A stretch of 22,697 nucleotides of DNA, taken from Silene noctiflora. Lineage: Eukaryota; Streptophyta; Magnoliopsida; Caryophyllales; Caryophyllaceae. Positions within the stretch are counted from its first letter, which is position 1; each line of letters begins with the position of its first letter. The translations under genes and the position numbers were made by a program. Location: contig VHZZ01009976.1 in NCBI GenBank assembly GCA_009801015.1, positions 3,707-26,403 on the forward strand. Reading direction: 5' to 3'. Shown here piece by piece: positions 10,541 to 20,795 of the stretch. The notes beneath the pieces are model-generated. The model did not search any database and was not told the origin of the DNA. It saw nothing but the letters and a program-made list of their open reading frames with translations.

Positions 10541-11764
10541 TAAAACTATAAACTATTAAATATTTTATTGATGCTATTATTTAAAATGACTTGACTCATA
10601 TTATAAATCGTTTTGATTAATTTCATGACAAAAAAAATTTGAGAGAATTTATAAAATTGGAATCGTTAGCTTTGTGGTATAAAAAATACTTTTTAAAAAA
10701 CTCATTTCAGCACATTACTCAATTCTCTTGAATTAATTTTTAGTTTTAATTTTTTTTTTCTCGAAGCAAAATACAATAACGAGAAAATGAACAATTAATG
10801 AGCTACCACTATTATTTTACAGTTCAATTTTACTCGGTTTTCTTGAATAATTTTGCAGTTCAATTTTTTTTCTCATATCAAAATATAATTACGTGAAAAA
10901 AAAAAATTAATAAGTTGTCAATTTTGCAGTTAATTTATGATCAAGTAATAAAAATAAATAAAAACTCTATAAAAACCGTGCATTTATTGCGCGAAATCTA
11001 AACTAGTTCATATTCATATTAAACAATAAGGTATACTTACACCAAATTAAACTTGGTTTTAAATAGTGTGTAATATATTTTAACTCGTAATTTACAGTAT
11101 CTGTTAAATTGTTCGGATAAGTGTATCTTTTATGCTTTTAGTTCCTTTTTCTTTCTTTGTTTGCATATTGGTAGTAGTTGTCTGTGCAATAAGTGGAGAG
11201 AGTGCAAAGCAAAATGTGTGAAGGATACTTGGTTTAGCAAGTTTATGGTTGTTGAAATAGTATGTGGATGTGGATGTGGATGGAATAAAGATTGTGCTAC
11301 TTGTAGCTTTTGCCTTTACATTATGTCACTCATGTCGAAACAAACTCGTAGCTCAATTATTTATTTAGCTTTGATTAAAGGATGACTGTGACGAAAGGAG
11401 TATGCTACAGAGCGACATGGCATATAAGCATTAGATAGATGTAAATAGCACTTGGTGCATAAAAGTTGCAAGCTATCTTCAATCTCAAGGGAATTGTCTA
11501 TAGTCAAAAGTAGAATGTTCTTCCGAAAAGCCGGTGCATTCACACAAATAATTGATGATCAGGAAGAGAAGTATGTCATCACATTGTTGAAGGTGGGAAG
11601 AAGAATATTCATCTGATATATTCATATATATCATGTCAAGTTATGTCACTATAGTTATGTACCGGGATTTCGATTTTTCTATACATGTATAATCTATACA
11701 TTGCGCTGTGGCTTCCTCCATAGGAAGCTTGGCCTGGTTTTTCCTACAGTTTATGAAGAATATG
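10541..11764. other. AT-rich intergenic DNA and 3' flank of the DUF3110-like gene
   Basis: No gene is supported. Between 10720 and 10930 two similar AT-rich segments occur, each with CTTGAAT(T)AA, a T-run, CTC, an AAAATA..A.ACG word and AATTAAT(A/G)AG. These suggest a degenerate direct duplication of roughly 120 bp. A TGTGGA triplet repeat lies at about 11263-11281. The part nearest 11764 probably contains the 3' UTR of the leftward gene that ends at 11765. Confidence 0.35.
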
Positions 11765-14700
11765 TCAGTCTTCCAGGGATTGCTTGCGCGCTCTCAACTT
11801 AAGCTGGAGGCTGTCGGGTTGAGGTGGCGTCCTGCCTCTCCGGAAAAGAACAGCCAAAGCTCCTGAGTTCCGACAAAGCTCGAAAACCTGCACATTGAGG
11901 GTTACTTCAGCTGATTCCAGTCACTGACTGAATTACAAAAATTAACACGAGACCCTGTATCAACATATAATATGAGCCCGGCACATTAACTAATTGAAAA
12001 CCCGTATACCCATTAACCCACAAAAATTAACACGAGGCCCTGTATCAACATATAATAAGAGTTTGTGTTCTTACATATGATGCTTCAATTTCAGCAACGC
12101 CTTCACAGCCTTGACCCCCACCCTGCAGTAAATCACAGTATCTGGCAGCGTCATTTTGATCTTCAAATACCTGATGCATACAGAAATCAATCATACTTTA
12201 CTTGAACATATCAAAGAAATGACATTGCAAGCGGTGGTAGACCCTTAAAAAGTTGTTTATATTGTCCTATTGAATTTTGCAAGTCAGAATTATATAAGAA
12301 TGATACTGGTTTAAATATTTCAATAATTCAATACCATAATTGGGCAATACGCAGACACACACAAAAAGAGTTTAATGGTGTCCTAGGAGTCTGGGACCCC
12401 ATATTGTTACACAGGTATCAGCCAGTGGTTGTAAGATAGGCAGAAGCATATTCATAGGCTTCTTCGTCGCCCTTCACTCCTCCGGGGCATAGAATGTGAT
12501 GATTCTGATATAAGTATTTTTCATTTGTTTCCCTTGACATAACTTTGTGTCCGTACAATCAAGCCATTGACTCGTTTAAAAATGAGATCAATAACGAGAA
12601 ATATGTATGCTGAATACACACAGCGGTCTCATATGAGTTTCTACCTACACAAATAAGAGGGAGCAATGACTCACAAGTATTCCCTCCCTCACATCCTCAA
12701 CGACCATTTGAAAGTTTTTGCCACTTCGAGATTGCTTAGGCTGATTTCCAAAGTCAGAACCTCGTTTTTGTCCCTTCGAGAATAGCATTCCAAGCTCTTT
12801 TTCAACTTCACTGTGAAAAGAAATCCAAACATTAGCACAGAAACTAATATGTAATCTCAGAGACCAAGATAAAAGAAGAAAAAAACTTCTCATCAAACCT
12901 GCGATTCATCCGAGTTTTCATGGTGCACAGTTGATTTTCCTTTTGAGTGAGAACATACACTGGTTTCGAAGTGTCTCTCCATGGATTGGCATCCAACACT
13001 ACAAAGGTGCAATCATACATGAAACTTTTGTGCCATTACACAGAACTTACTACAAGATGAGTAAAAGTTGAACACAAATATTATAAATCACATCTTCCAT
13101 GGAAATCGAATAAATATATGCATTTAGAGCACCCTTTTACAAACAGACAGTATATTTACTGAGGCTCATGAATGGCAGCTGGCATTTGACGATGGACAAG
13201 TGCAGCTTACCTTGGTCACATGCTACATCCAGCCACAAGTAGTAGTATACGAAATTATGCATACATACGTAGATGGCTAGATCTTGAGCGCTTGCTCAGA
13301 CGATCCTTTTAATTATTCTTACTCGGTTATTCCTCACATCCTTACACTAATAAATGCAAGCACATGAATAAGTAACTGAGAAAATATCGGAACGAATACC
13401 AATTTAACAGCCGAGCAACCTCTATTGCATAGGTGTCATTTAAAAGGATAGACAAGCAACAAATCAAACATCGTTTTTCCAGAGATATCTATAGTGTGGG
13501 AGAAACAGGGGCGGGATACAGGTGACAGCTAACAAAAACATCTGCTGCCAAATATTAAGATATTCAGTTGCCTATCCCAAGTATTTGATCATTTGAGCTT
13601 GATCCTAGCTCCTACAGATGTACACCGTAATACATAGCTACCTTCACCCTAAGTTTGAACACCATCTTGTCTCACGGTTAAAACCCTAAACATACTGAGT
13701 TGTCCGAGAAACAGAAATGGTAAATAAAACATTCCTTTAGATCACAATAAAATCTTCGATAATGAAAGCACTCTTTATTTGTATTTGCAGTGGGATTAGG
13801 TCATTAGGCCACAGAGAAATTTATAGTTACCCTTCACCAATCGAAACAAGCATCCGCCAATCAAAGTGATACATGGTAAAAGCTCAGCCTGTGATGTTGA
13901 ATGACGAGTCCAACTCCAATGGAGCAGACGACAAATGGAATACGAACACAAAGATCCTTCCCAAACAAACTCTCAAAATACAGCAACTAAAGGTAATATG
14001 TTTTCGGAGAAAATAGCTCTTCTGCAGTTGTGCTCCATTTACAACTTGAACCAAGCTACCGCGTATGAATAAAACTTGTCTTACGACCTCATCTAGGCTA
14101 TACTATTAAAATGTGCCCATCTGACATATAGTTACCGCGTATGAATAAAACTTCTCTTACGACTCATCTAGACTGCACAAACAAAATGTGCTCATCTAAG
14201 TTGTGTAATCCCGAATTAGAAACACCAGCAAAGATTACATAGAACACGTGACGACTTTCAGAATTCAGCACGTGATTCATGAGTGTTACAGTGCCTTACA
14301 GACTCCGGCCTATTCATAGACGGTACTACCTAATAAGGTCCAATGACTCGTACTTAAAATTGCATCGGGATTCGGGAATTGCACAGCTCCAATTCTTGCG
14401 AAACAATAAAAAACACAATCTTTTACGGAGTATTTACTTTTGATTAAAATACGTCTCACAAATAATAATAAAATCGTAAACAAACGATTGAGACGGAATC
14501 AATACCATCATAGCTAGAGGAATCAATAGACTGATGAAGATGACGTCTGATATCATAAGCACGAGAAGAAACCTGTTTAACAAACTCATCAGATGTACCG
14601 GGAATCGTGCCATCCAATCGTAAGGCTTTATCCACTTCCACGTCATCCCCTTCCGATTCTCCTCCCTTAGCTTTACACGTCACTTGCAGCACAACTCTAT

Positions 14701-14839
14701 TCTTCCAGATGCTTCTAGAACGTTCGAAACGATGACGTGGAGCGAGAAGAGGAGGGGATACGGTGCGGCGGTGGTGTAGGGGAGTTACCGTGTGCGGCGG
14801 TAGCATGATTGATGGAGATACTGATGATAGTAAATCCAT
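11765..14839 (-). CDS. Probable plastid protein with DUF3110-like domain
   Basis: Five exons: 14506-14839, 12899-12998, 12675-12810, 12077-12170, 11765-11887. They give about 262 residues. The first ~55 residues are rich in Ser, Pro, His and Arg with almost no acid (MDLLSSVSPSIMLPPHTVTP) and end near VTCKA, as expected for a chloroplast transit peptide. The conserved part includes KPVYVLTQKENQ in exon 2, SEVEKELGMLFSKG in exon 3, ILVFEDQNDAARYCDLLQ across exons 3-4, and ALAVLFRRGRTPP in exon 5. The 'VYVL ... VFED.DDA.RY..LL' order fits DUF3110, a family of cyanobacteria and plastids with no known reaction. Exons 1, 2, 3 and 5 join cleanly. Exon 4 measures 94 bases by coordinates while the frame needs 96; a C-run near 12111-12124 is the uncertain spot, and a miscount on my side is as likely as a real indel. 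No function is claimed. Confidence 0.75.
11935..12061. repeat. 42-bp direct repeat, period 85, in intron 4 of the DUF3110-like gene
   Basis: Segment 11935-11976 recurs at 12020-12061 with two mismatches by eye (GAGACCC against GAGGCCC, AATATGAG against AATAAGAG). The second copy ends 15 bases before exon 4 (12077). It looks like a recent local duplication. Confidence 0.85.
14057..14205. repeat. Tandem duplication, period 76, in intron 1 of the DUF3110-like gene
   Basis: TACCGCGTATGAATAAAACT starts at 14057 and again at 14133. Similarity continues through TTACGAC(C)TCATCTAG and AAAATGTGC(C/T)CATCT, with a few substitutions and small indels. It is a diverged two-copy tandem repeat with no coding content. 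Confidence 0.85.
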
Positions 14840-15331
14840 AATTATTATTTTTCCGGAAATTTCGGAGCTAATTGTTGAAATTTATTTAATTAATTTCCCT
14901 TTTAAAGGGATTATACTCAAATAGAATATGTTGGGTTTATTTTCTCCTTTTTTTAATTTTAATTTTGTGTTTCTCTTTAATTGCGTGCTACTGTGTTATT
15001 TGGAGGACAATTTCAAGATTATAACGATAAACCCGCTCGCAACTCCCGAGTTTAGTTTAGATAGTTTCAGTCCAAAATAAGAGGACTCAAATATGAAAAT
15101 CGAGCTAGGTGAGACCAACAATCAATGGAACTCAACGGGTTAAAACCAACGGAACTCTTTTGAATTTTCCGTTCACCTTGGGGTGAAACTTCTTCATTTA
15201 CATACACTAAAGAATAATTGTGATAATTATACATGGCATTACAAATTGAGCATTGGAGTTCTTCATTGTTTCGGGGTATAGTCTGACTTGCCATTCAAGC
15301 ATTGGATTGATATAATAGAGCAGCAGTGGGA
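14840..15331. other. Intergenic region and VTI1-like 3' flank
   Basis: This lies between the start of the DUF3110-like gene and the stop codon of the SNARE gene. The left part is AT-rich and should hold the 5' UTR and promoter of the DUF3110-like gene. The right part should hold the SNARE 3' UTR. A minus-strand frame at 15067-15294 has no recognisable domain and is best read as UTR. Confidence 0.35.
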
Positions 15332-18300
15332 CTAATGACGAGTAAACTTAAAATATACAATGAAGATGATAGCAAGGAGTAGAGCACCGATGACTGAGCC
15401 AAATATCCATTTGTTCTTGCTTATTCTTCGTGACATAGCCGTCAAAATCTTTTTACTTTTGTCAATGGCATTGTCTACCTCGTGAAGCTGAAAACCAAAA
15501 TGAGTACTAATTAATTTTCAGGACAATGTTCATTGGAGAGTGACCGTGTTGGTCTCTGTCTCATCATATATTCATGTCATCGACATTGGCTGACCGCTGA
15601 CCTATTAAAGGAATGACAAATTGACAATTGAGTATGATACAAACCGAAATTGATTCACTACAGAAAAATTCCAGTCCCAAACCATAAACCCACACTCGAA
15701 CTGCAAACTAAAACCAAGAAACCCCTTACTAAAAGCCTAAACCAAATCTATTACCGGTCCATTTTATACCCTAAACCGACACAATCCAACAACTATATTG
15801 GGTTTCGCATGTCGTTTTTGGATTACATGAGAATATATGGTTTTGAGTTGGACTTTTCAATTTGAAATATATAAGTTTTAGGGTCCCTTCTGAATTGCCA
15901 ACCATGCAGAGTACTACACCTTGTGTTCGGAAACACGGAGACATTTTTGTATAACCTATGATGAACATTGGACCGGGATTTGGGATCTTGAAGCTATTTT
16001 GCAAATGATCTATAGCTTTCTACGCCTTAGATTGGTCATGATACTCCAGAAAGAGCTTTAATGGAAGAAAATGTTAGAACACAACTACGAGAATAAATAA
16101 CAGCAAAGCATGAAATTTTGAGCAGAACACAGGTAAAATGATACCTTGGTATGTGAATGTAGGAGAGTTTCACGCTGCTGGCTCAAATCTTCAAGAATAC
16201 TCCCACCTATCTGCTCTGCCTCCAGAATAGCTCTCCTACTCTCCCTAAGTCTATCACTGGACTGATTTAATCTTTCTGTTGAAAATGTCAACCTTTCTCT
16301 CTGGTCTGAAGAAGCCTGTACAGCAGATAGTAAATGTAACTTCAAATATATGTTGTTCAATGGATAAGGAAAAAAAACTAAATTGTCAAAACGATACAGC
16401 CTAAAAAACAGACACAGCACAGGCTTGCAGAATGAAATTATTTCCTTGGTTAACGATTGCAGTAAAATTGAGTTTCGGCTGATGCAAGTGAAACTCTGAT
16501 CATTTATATATGGTTAACATATAGGGGCTATCAGGTCAAACAATTAACAGCTTCAAAGCCTCCAATAAGATATGGAGTATGCTTTACGAGGCTGCAGTCA
16601 AACACCCCTTACAAAAGAAAAATGCTCTGAATCACTTAAGACAAGCGATGCGGGCAGCTGGCAGCATAAGCAAATCATGATATGACATATGAAAATGCAC
16701 ACCATAGCTATATGACAACAGGAGAGATTCAACACTTCATATGCCAATATTACAACAACAACAACAACATTACCCCAAAGGCATATGACATTGTAGGACG
16801 TCTGATGTACACGAGTACACAACCTTACCTTGTGTTGTCCATCAACACGAAGGTTGTTTCTAGAAGACCAAAACTGAAAATTGTGTCATATGTCAATCAC
16901 ACGAGAATGATTCATGTTAGCCGACTTCAACTATTTTAGGATTAAGGCTCTAACGACCATGTTTATGTCAGTCAATCACACTAGAATTTAACATATGCTT
17001 GGTTTCTAAAAGTGAAAATTTCCAAAATAAATTATAAATCAACTAATACTTGTACAGGTAACTGTCAAAATTCAAAATACAAAGCAAATTGTGGCCAACC
17101 AAACTAATGTTAGCAGTTAAGCAAACCTTGTATGCATCTGCCATTCCAGATTCTAATAACTCTTCACGAGAAGTCTGATCATAGTTAGGTGAACTGATTT
17201 TCTTTATCTCTTTTTTCAGATTATTTAGATCAGATTTATATTCTCTCAGCTTTGCAAGAAGCATGGCCTTCACATTTGGTGGCAGGCTCCTTGCTTCAAG
17301 GTCCATTTTCCGTATCTGAAAATGCAAGAAAATGAATCAATACCAAATAATTCCTAAAATACTCCACAAACCAAGGGCAAACTGAAATTACAATACCAGC
17401 ATATCTGCCTCATCCACGCTAGCCTTGATTTCTGTCACCTGCTGTTGTTTCTTCTCTGAAAATTTAACAAAACAATCATACAAATAAAATAAGACACCAA
17501 ATATCAGATTTCCATACACAGAAAGTTGAGAAAGAGCCAGCTTGAAGGGGGCACATAAATTACACAAAAACCTATGTCCAACTAAAACAAGAAAAGATAT
17601 AATCTTATTATTGGGGCTGCAACCTTTATTTGGCTGTGGAAGGTATGATCTGGAGGAGTGGAGGCTATGTGAAGTGTGGGGCATGAAGCGCCAGAGGGCG
17701 GAAGAGGTGACGCCAGATACGACAATGTGCAGTGGTTGGGAAGGGGAGAGGTGGAAAGGAGAGAGGTAGTTGACAATGAATTCCAAAGAAGGGGGAACAT
17801 GTCTCTGGAATTGGAACTAAACATGAAATTAAATTAATTACAAGTCATCAAGCACTGCCTAAAGTAAAATGGCTGGACGGTGATCAACAGGCAAGGTGCC
17901 CTTTCTCGGCATGATAGGTCAACCAATCAGTATTACGACACAGTATCAGAAACTCATGCAGCAATTTTCTCATCAAGCAATTCCCAAAGGCAAACGATGT
18001 TCTACAAGAGTACAAGCTCTAAGTATCTCTTTCATCTATGCACAAATGAAGCATTTCACACATTATGTTGTCCACATCTCGTCAGCCGGCACATTACATA
18101 TTATACATACATACACTAACATCTACCAGAAACATACTTCAATTACAGCTACAGTTATTTTTCCCACCATGTCAAACTAAGTGATCACTAGCTTCTCACG
18201 CGACTTCCAACCTCAATCAATCCCGCCTCTTAACAAACCTTTAGTCAAATGGAGCTACTATGAATCAAAAGGGGCGAACTTGCAAGAGCCTCAACAAATG

Positions 18301-18839
18301 GTTTAACTTTAATCCTATACTTGGATTGAAAGATATGGAGGGAAAACGCGGAGAGTGCAACAATTTCCCCTGTTTGGTTAGCAAAATTGGTCCCGAAAGA
18401 AATGTACAGATCCATTTTCCCCCTCTTATAAGCTAAATCAAAATTCTTCCAATATATGAAAATACAAAAGGAAAACATCACATCTTCCCAGTATCCAAAC
18501 AAAGCCGAAGTCGCTGAAACCAGCTAATCTGAAGTAATACCCATCAAAGCACACTATAATTATACTCCTAATTTCACCTAATTCAAAATCTACAAATAAG
18601 AACATCAATTATTTTTACCGCGAAGTAAGATTTCAACCAAAATCAATGATCACAGATCAATCAATTAATCGAATCGATAAACAAACAATTAACGATTTAA
18701 ACGATGATTAACAAAACAAGATAAATTAAAAGGAGCAAGTACCTTGATCAGCGAGAAGAGAAACAGAAGAACATTTTCGGGAGAGATTAGCAGAGAGCTC
18801 GCAGTACTGTCGCTCATACCCATCAAATACTTCACTCAT
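15332..18839 (-). CDS. Qb-SNARE of the VTI1 family
   Basis: Five exons with GT-AG junctions: 18743-18839, 17397-17455, 17127-17315, 16145-16315, 15332-15487. They total 672 nt, or 223 residues, close to the usual ~221 of plant VTI1 proteins. The N-terminus MSEVFDGYERQYCELSANLS and the segment RKMDLEARSLPPNVK are typical of the family's N-terminal helical bundle. The SNARE motif covers roughly residues 130-192, with the central-layer glutamine probably Q162 in DLSQQRETL. A tail anchor follows at about 200-218 (WIFGSVIGALLLAIIFIVYF) and a short basic end KFTRH. VTI1 proteins pair with syntaxins in fusion at the TGN, prevacuolar compartment and vacuole. I cannot decide between VTI11-, VTI12- or VTI13-like from sequence alone, so no symbol is given. 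Intron 3 contains a SINE. Confidence 0.95.
16751..16930 (-). mobile_element. Au-like SINE relic in intron 3 of the VTI1-like gene
   Basis: On the plus strand it begins with an (ACA)n run, TACAACAACAACAACAACAT, then TACCCCAAAGGC, CTGATGTAC, ACAACCTTACCTTGTG and AAGGTTGTTTCTAGAAGACC. On the minus strand the distal part reads GTCGGCTAACATGAATC. These phrases, in this order, are those of the plant Au/TS-like SINEs, which end in a TTG-repeat tail on their sense strand. The copy is diverged and lies in the same orientation as the host gene. Exact ends and target duplication were not determined. Confidence 0.7.
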
Positions 18840-18992
18840 TTCTGATTTCGTGAAGATCAATTTGAGAAATTAGGGTTTTATGAAAGGAGAAAGAGGAATA
18901 AACTTGCTTATGGATTGATGGCCAACCTTCGTCCCTTTTCCTAATTCTCTTGCTACTTTGCTTGCTGTCGGATCGACTCAAAAAAAAAAGTT
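18840..18992 (-). promoter_or_regulatory. VTI1-like 5' UTR and proximal upstream region
   Basis: This is the sequence directly upstream of the ATG at 18837-18839. An A-run of nine to ten bases sits at about 18980-18989. No clear TATA box was seen. The upstream region is soon interrupted by repeat DNA beginning at about 18993. Confidence 0.35.
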
Positions 18993-19170
18993 TGTTTGGT
19001 AAAATTAACGGAAAAGAGGTAACGGAAAAGTGAAAAGGTAAGTGAAATCTGAAAAGCTAACTGATAAGGTAGCTGAAAATTAAGAACTGATAAGGTAGCT
19101 TATTATATAAAAAAATGTTTGACAAATTAACTGAAAAATTAACTGATTTTGATAAAACGACGCAAAAGAA
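18993..19170. repeat. TGTTTG-type AT-rich repeat upstream of the VTI1-like gene
   Basis: TGTTTGGTAAAATTAACGGA at 18993 recurs in altered form as TGTTTGACAAATTAACTGAA at 19116. Between them, CTGATAAGGTAGCT occurs twice (about 19060 and 19088). GGTAA, GCTAACTG and AGGTAGCTGAAA words fill the interval. Similar 'TGTTTGGcAAA.TAGCTGAAAA' repeats are common in dicot genomes and are probably MITE remnants. The class is not established here. Confidence 0.5.
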
Positions 19171-19316
19171 TATGATAATTGTTTAATATTCCCTCATATT
19201 CTTCTTTTTCTTCCCCTTTGATGTGGGCACAAGATTTAAGGAAAAAAATAAAAAATGAATAAAGGACATTGGTGGGGTTTGTAGATTGGAAAGAGGGGTA
19301 AATAATTAGGTGTTAA

Positions 19317-20164
19317 ATAAGAGAGGGTGTTGCTCTTTCATGTACATGATTTACTCAATCATGTACATAAGTGACTACTTTGCCCTCCCCATTTCAACAC
19401 CTTTATTTTTTCCTTATTTCAGTTTAATCCTTTCAAATTCCTCCGTACAAGTTCCAACAACCAACCACCACTTCTACCAACATTACCCAACCACCACCAT
19501 CACCACCATTCTGACCCCTCTGCATAGTCGTCGCCCCTCTGTATGGCACTTGAAGAAAAACGTGAAAAATCATCGTATTTAAAATTCAGTGTATAATTGA
19601 ATTCACCAAAGCTACATAATACACCAAAAGTTGCACATAGTTTGACCATTATCATGAATTATGCTTGTGGGCTAGTTGGGCATTAATGTAATTTGGGATG
19701 TTCCTTTATTACTGTCAATGCGGAAGTTTGGCTATGGACATTTGATGAGAGGATGCTCATGTAATTATGTTGTCCTAATTGAGTTTGACCTGCCCTATTC
19801 TCTCTGTTCATTCATTCATTGTTGGCCACTGCTTTTGTGCCTCGCCACCCGTGCGACCCCAGCCACCATTAACCCTAATTATCATAAACCCTAATTTCAT
19901 CAACTCTAATTTGTTTTGCATCTACTTAATTCGATACCAAAGAAATTGATGCGTGAATAATAAAACTAGAATTATTACTTGATTAATATGAAATTAAGAT
20001 TCATAATTGAGTAATTTGGTAAGGATTTGATTAATTTTGAAAGAAGGGAAAAAGAGAGCGAATTTGTTCTTTTTTTTAGAAGAAGGGTAAGTTGTTGAAA
20101 AATTATGACAAAAAGTCCATGAATAAGTAATATTCGTCCATGAAAGAGCAACTACGATAAGAGA
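19317..20164. mobile_element. 832-bp non-autonomous TIR element with perfect 8-bp target duplication
   Basis: ATAAGAGA at 19317-19324 is repeated exactly at 20157-20164. Directly inside, the left end GGGTGTTGCTCTTTCATG (from 19325) and the inverted right end CGTAGTTGCTCTTTCATG (from 20156) pair at matching offsets. The arms stay similar for about 45 bases. Each arm holds two boxes 21 bases apart: CATGTACA at 19339 and 19360 on the left, and GTCCATG at 20115 and 20136 on the right. The interior contains C-rich CCACCACC stretches and AACCCTAAT words but no transposase frame. An 8-bp duplication fits hAT or Mutator-like elements; G-starting, rather long inverted arms lean towards Mutator-like. 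The family is not identified. Confidence 0.75.
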
Positions 20165-20712
20165 AAGCACATGGGTAATTCTTCCCTCCAAAAATTACAC
20201 ATTTTTTGACATGCTTAACAAAGGATTACCCGTCCCATTAATTCAACTAACCAGGCATCATTAGTACTAATTATACAAAACAAGGTTGTTTTCCAACCAT
20301 TACATATGGAGACATGCCTCCATTTACCAATAATAAAAGGTTTAAATTATAGTACATAAGATTAGTGTATTGTTAACGAATTACAGCTAATTAGGGTACA
20401 TAAAACCAAAAAAGATGTTAAATCTGATTAGAGGACTTCGGATTTGATGATGGGTATCTTCTTTATTTTCAGCCAAATTGGTTGTCCTTCAACCAAAACC
20501 AAAGTGTCAAAGTCAAGTAACTCAAAGCAAGTTGCCTTAAGTGAAAATTTGGCACCAAATTTCAAATTATGAGCCAAAATTCATAAACATTTTATTTATG
20601 CGTCCAAATGGATTCAAACAATGTGCAAAGTTGTTTAAGGATATATAAATAGAAATGTTGACTTCATAAACATTCATTTATTTGCAAACAGCCAATGAAC
20701 AACTTTCTTACC

Positions 20713-20715
<3 letters not shown>
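20165..20715. other. AT-rich noncoding stretch with a TATA-like motif
   Basis: No gene is visible. TATATAAATAG at 20642-20652 on the plus strand resembles a TATA box and is followed by non-coding sequence running into the A62 tract. It could be part of an old LTR, but no second LTR copy is present to support that. Confidence 0.3.

Positions 20716-20777
<62 letters not shown>
20716..20777 (+). repeat. Poly(A) homopolymer of about 62 bases
   Basis: An uninterrupted A run beginning after TTACCATT and ending at CATTCTC. It abuts the truncated 3' side of the copia gag relic, which lies on the opposite strand, so it is not that gene's poly(A) tail. It could be the tail of an unseen plus-strand retroposon or an expanded mononucleotide repeat. 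Its length may be unreliable in assembly. Confidence 0.9.
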
Positions 20778-20778
<1 letters not shown>

Positions 20779-20795
20779 ATTCTCAATAAATGAAG

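Noticed and set aside
11161..11385. Plus-strand 74-residue frame rich in cysteine
   Set aside because: It has no signal peptide, no family-like cysteine spacing and no supporting promoter or splice context. TGTGGA repeats create several of the Gly/Cys residues.
15067..15294. Minus-strand 75-residue frame with two CxxC-like cysteines
   Set aside because: It lies just after the SNARE stop codon, where the 3' UTR is expected, and has no recognisable domain.
16082..16420. Longer version of SNARE exon 4 as a standalone small gene
   Set aside because: Splice junctions at 16315 and 16145 keep the family reading frame. Sequence beyond them is intron.
17388..17786. Minus-strand 132-residue frame
   Set aside because: It joins SNARE exon 2 to upstream intron sequence. 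The first ~110 residues are intronic and the true exon begins at 17455.
20716..20777. Poly(A) tail of the gag relic as a processed retrocopy
   Set aside because: The A run is on the plus strand while gag reads on the minus strand, so the orientation is wrong.
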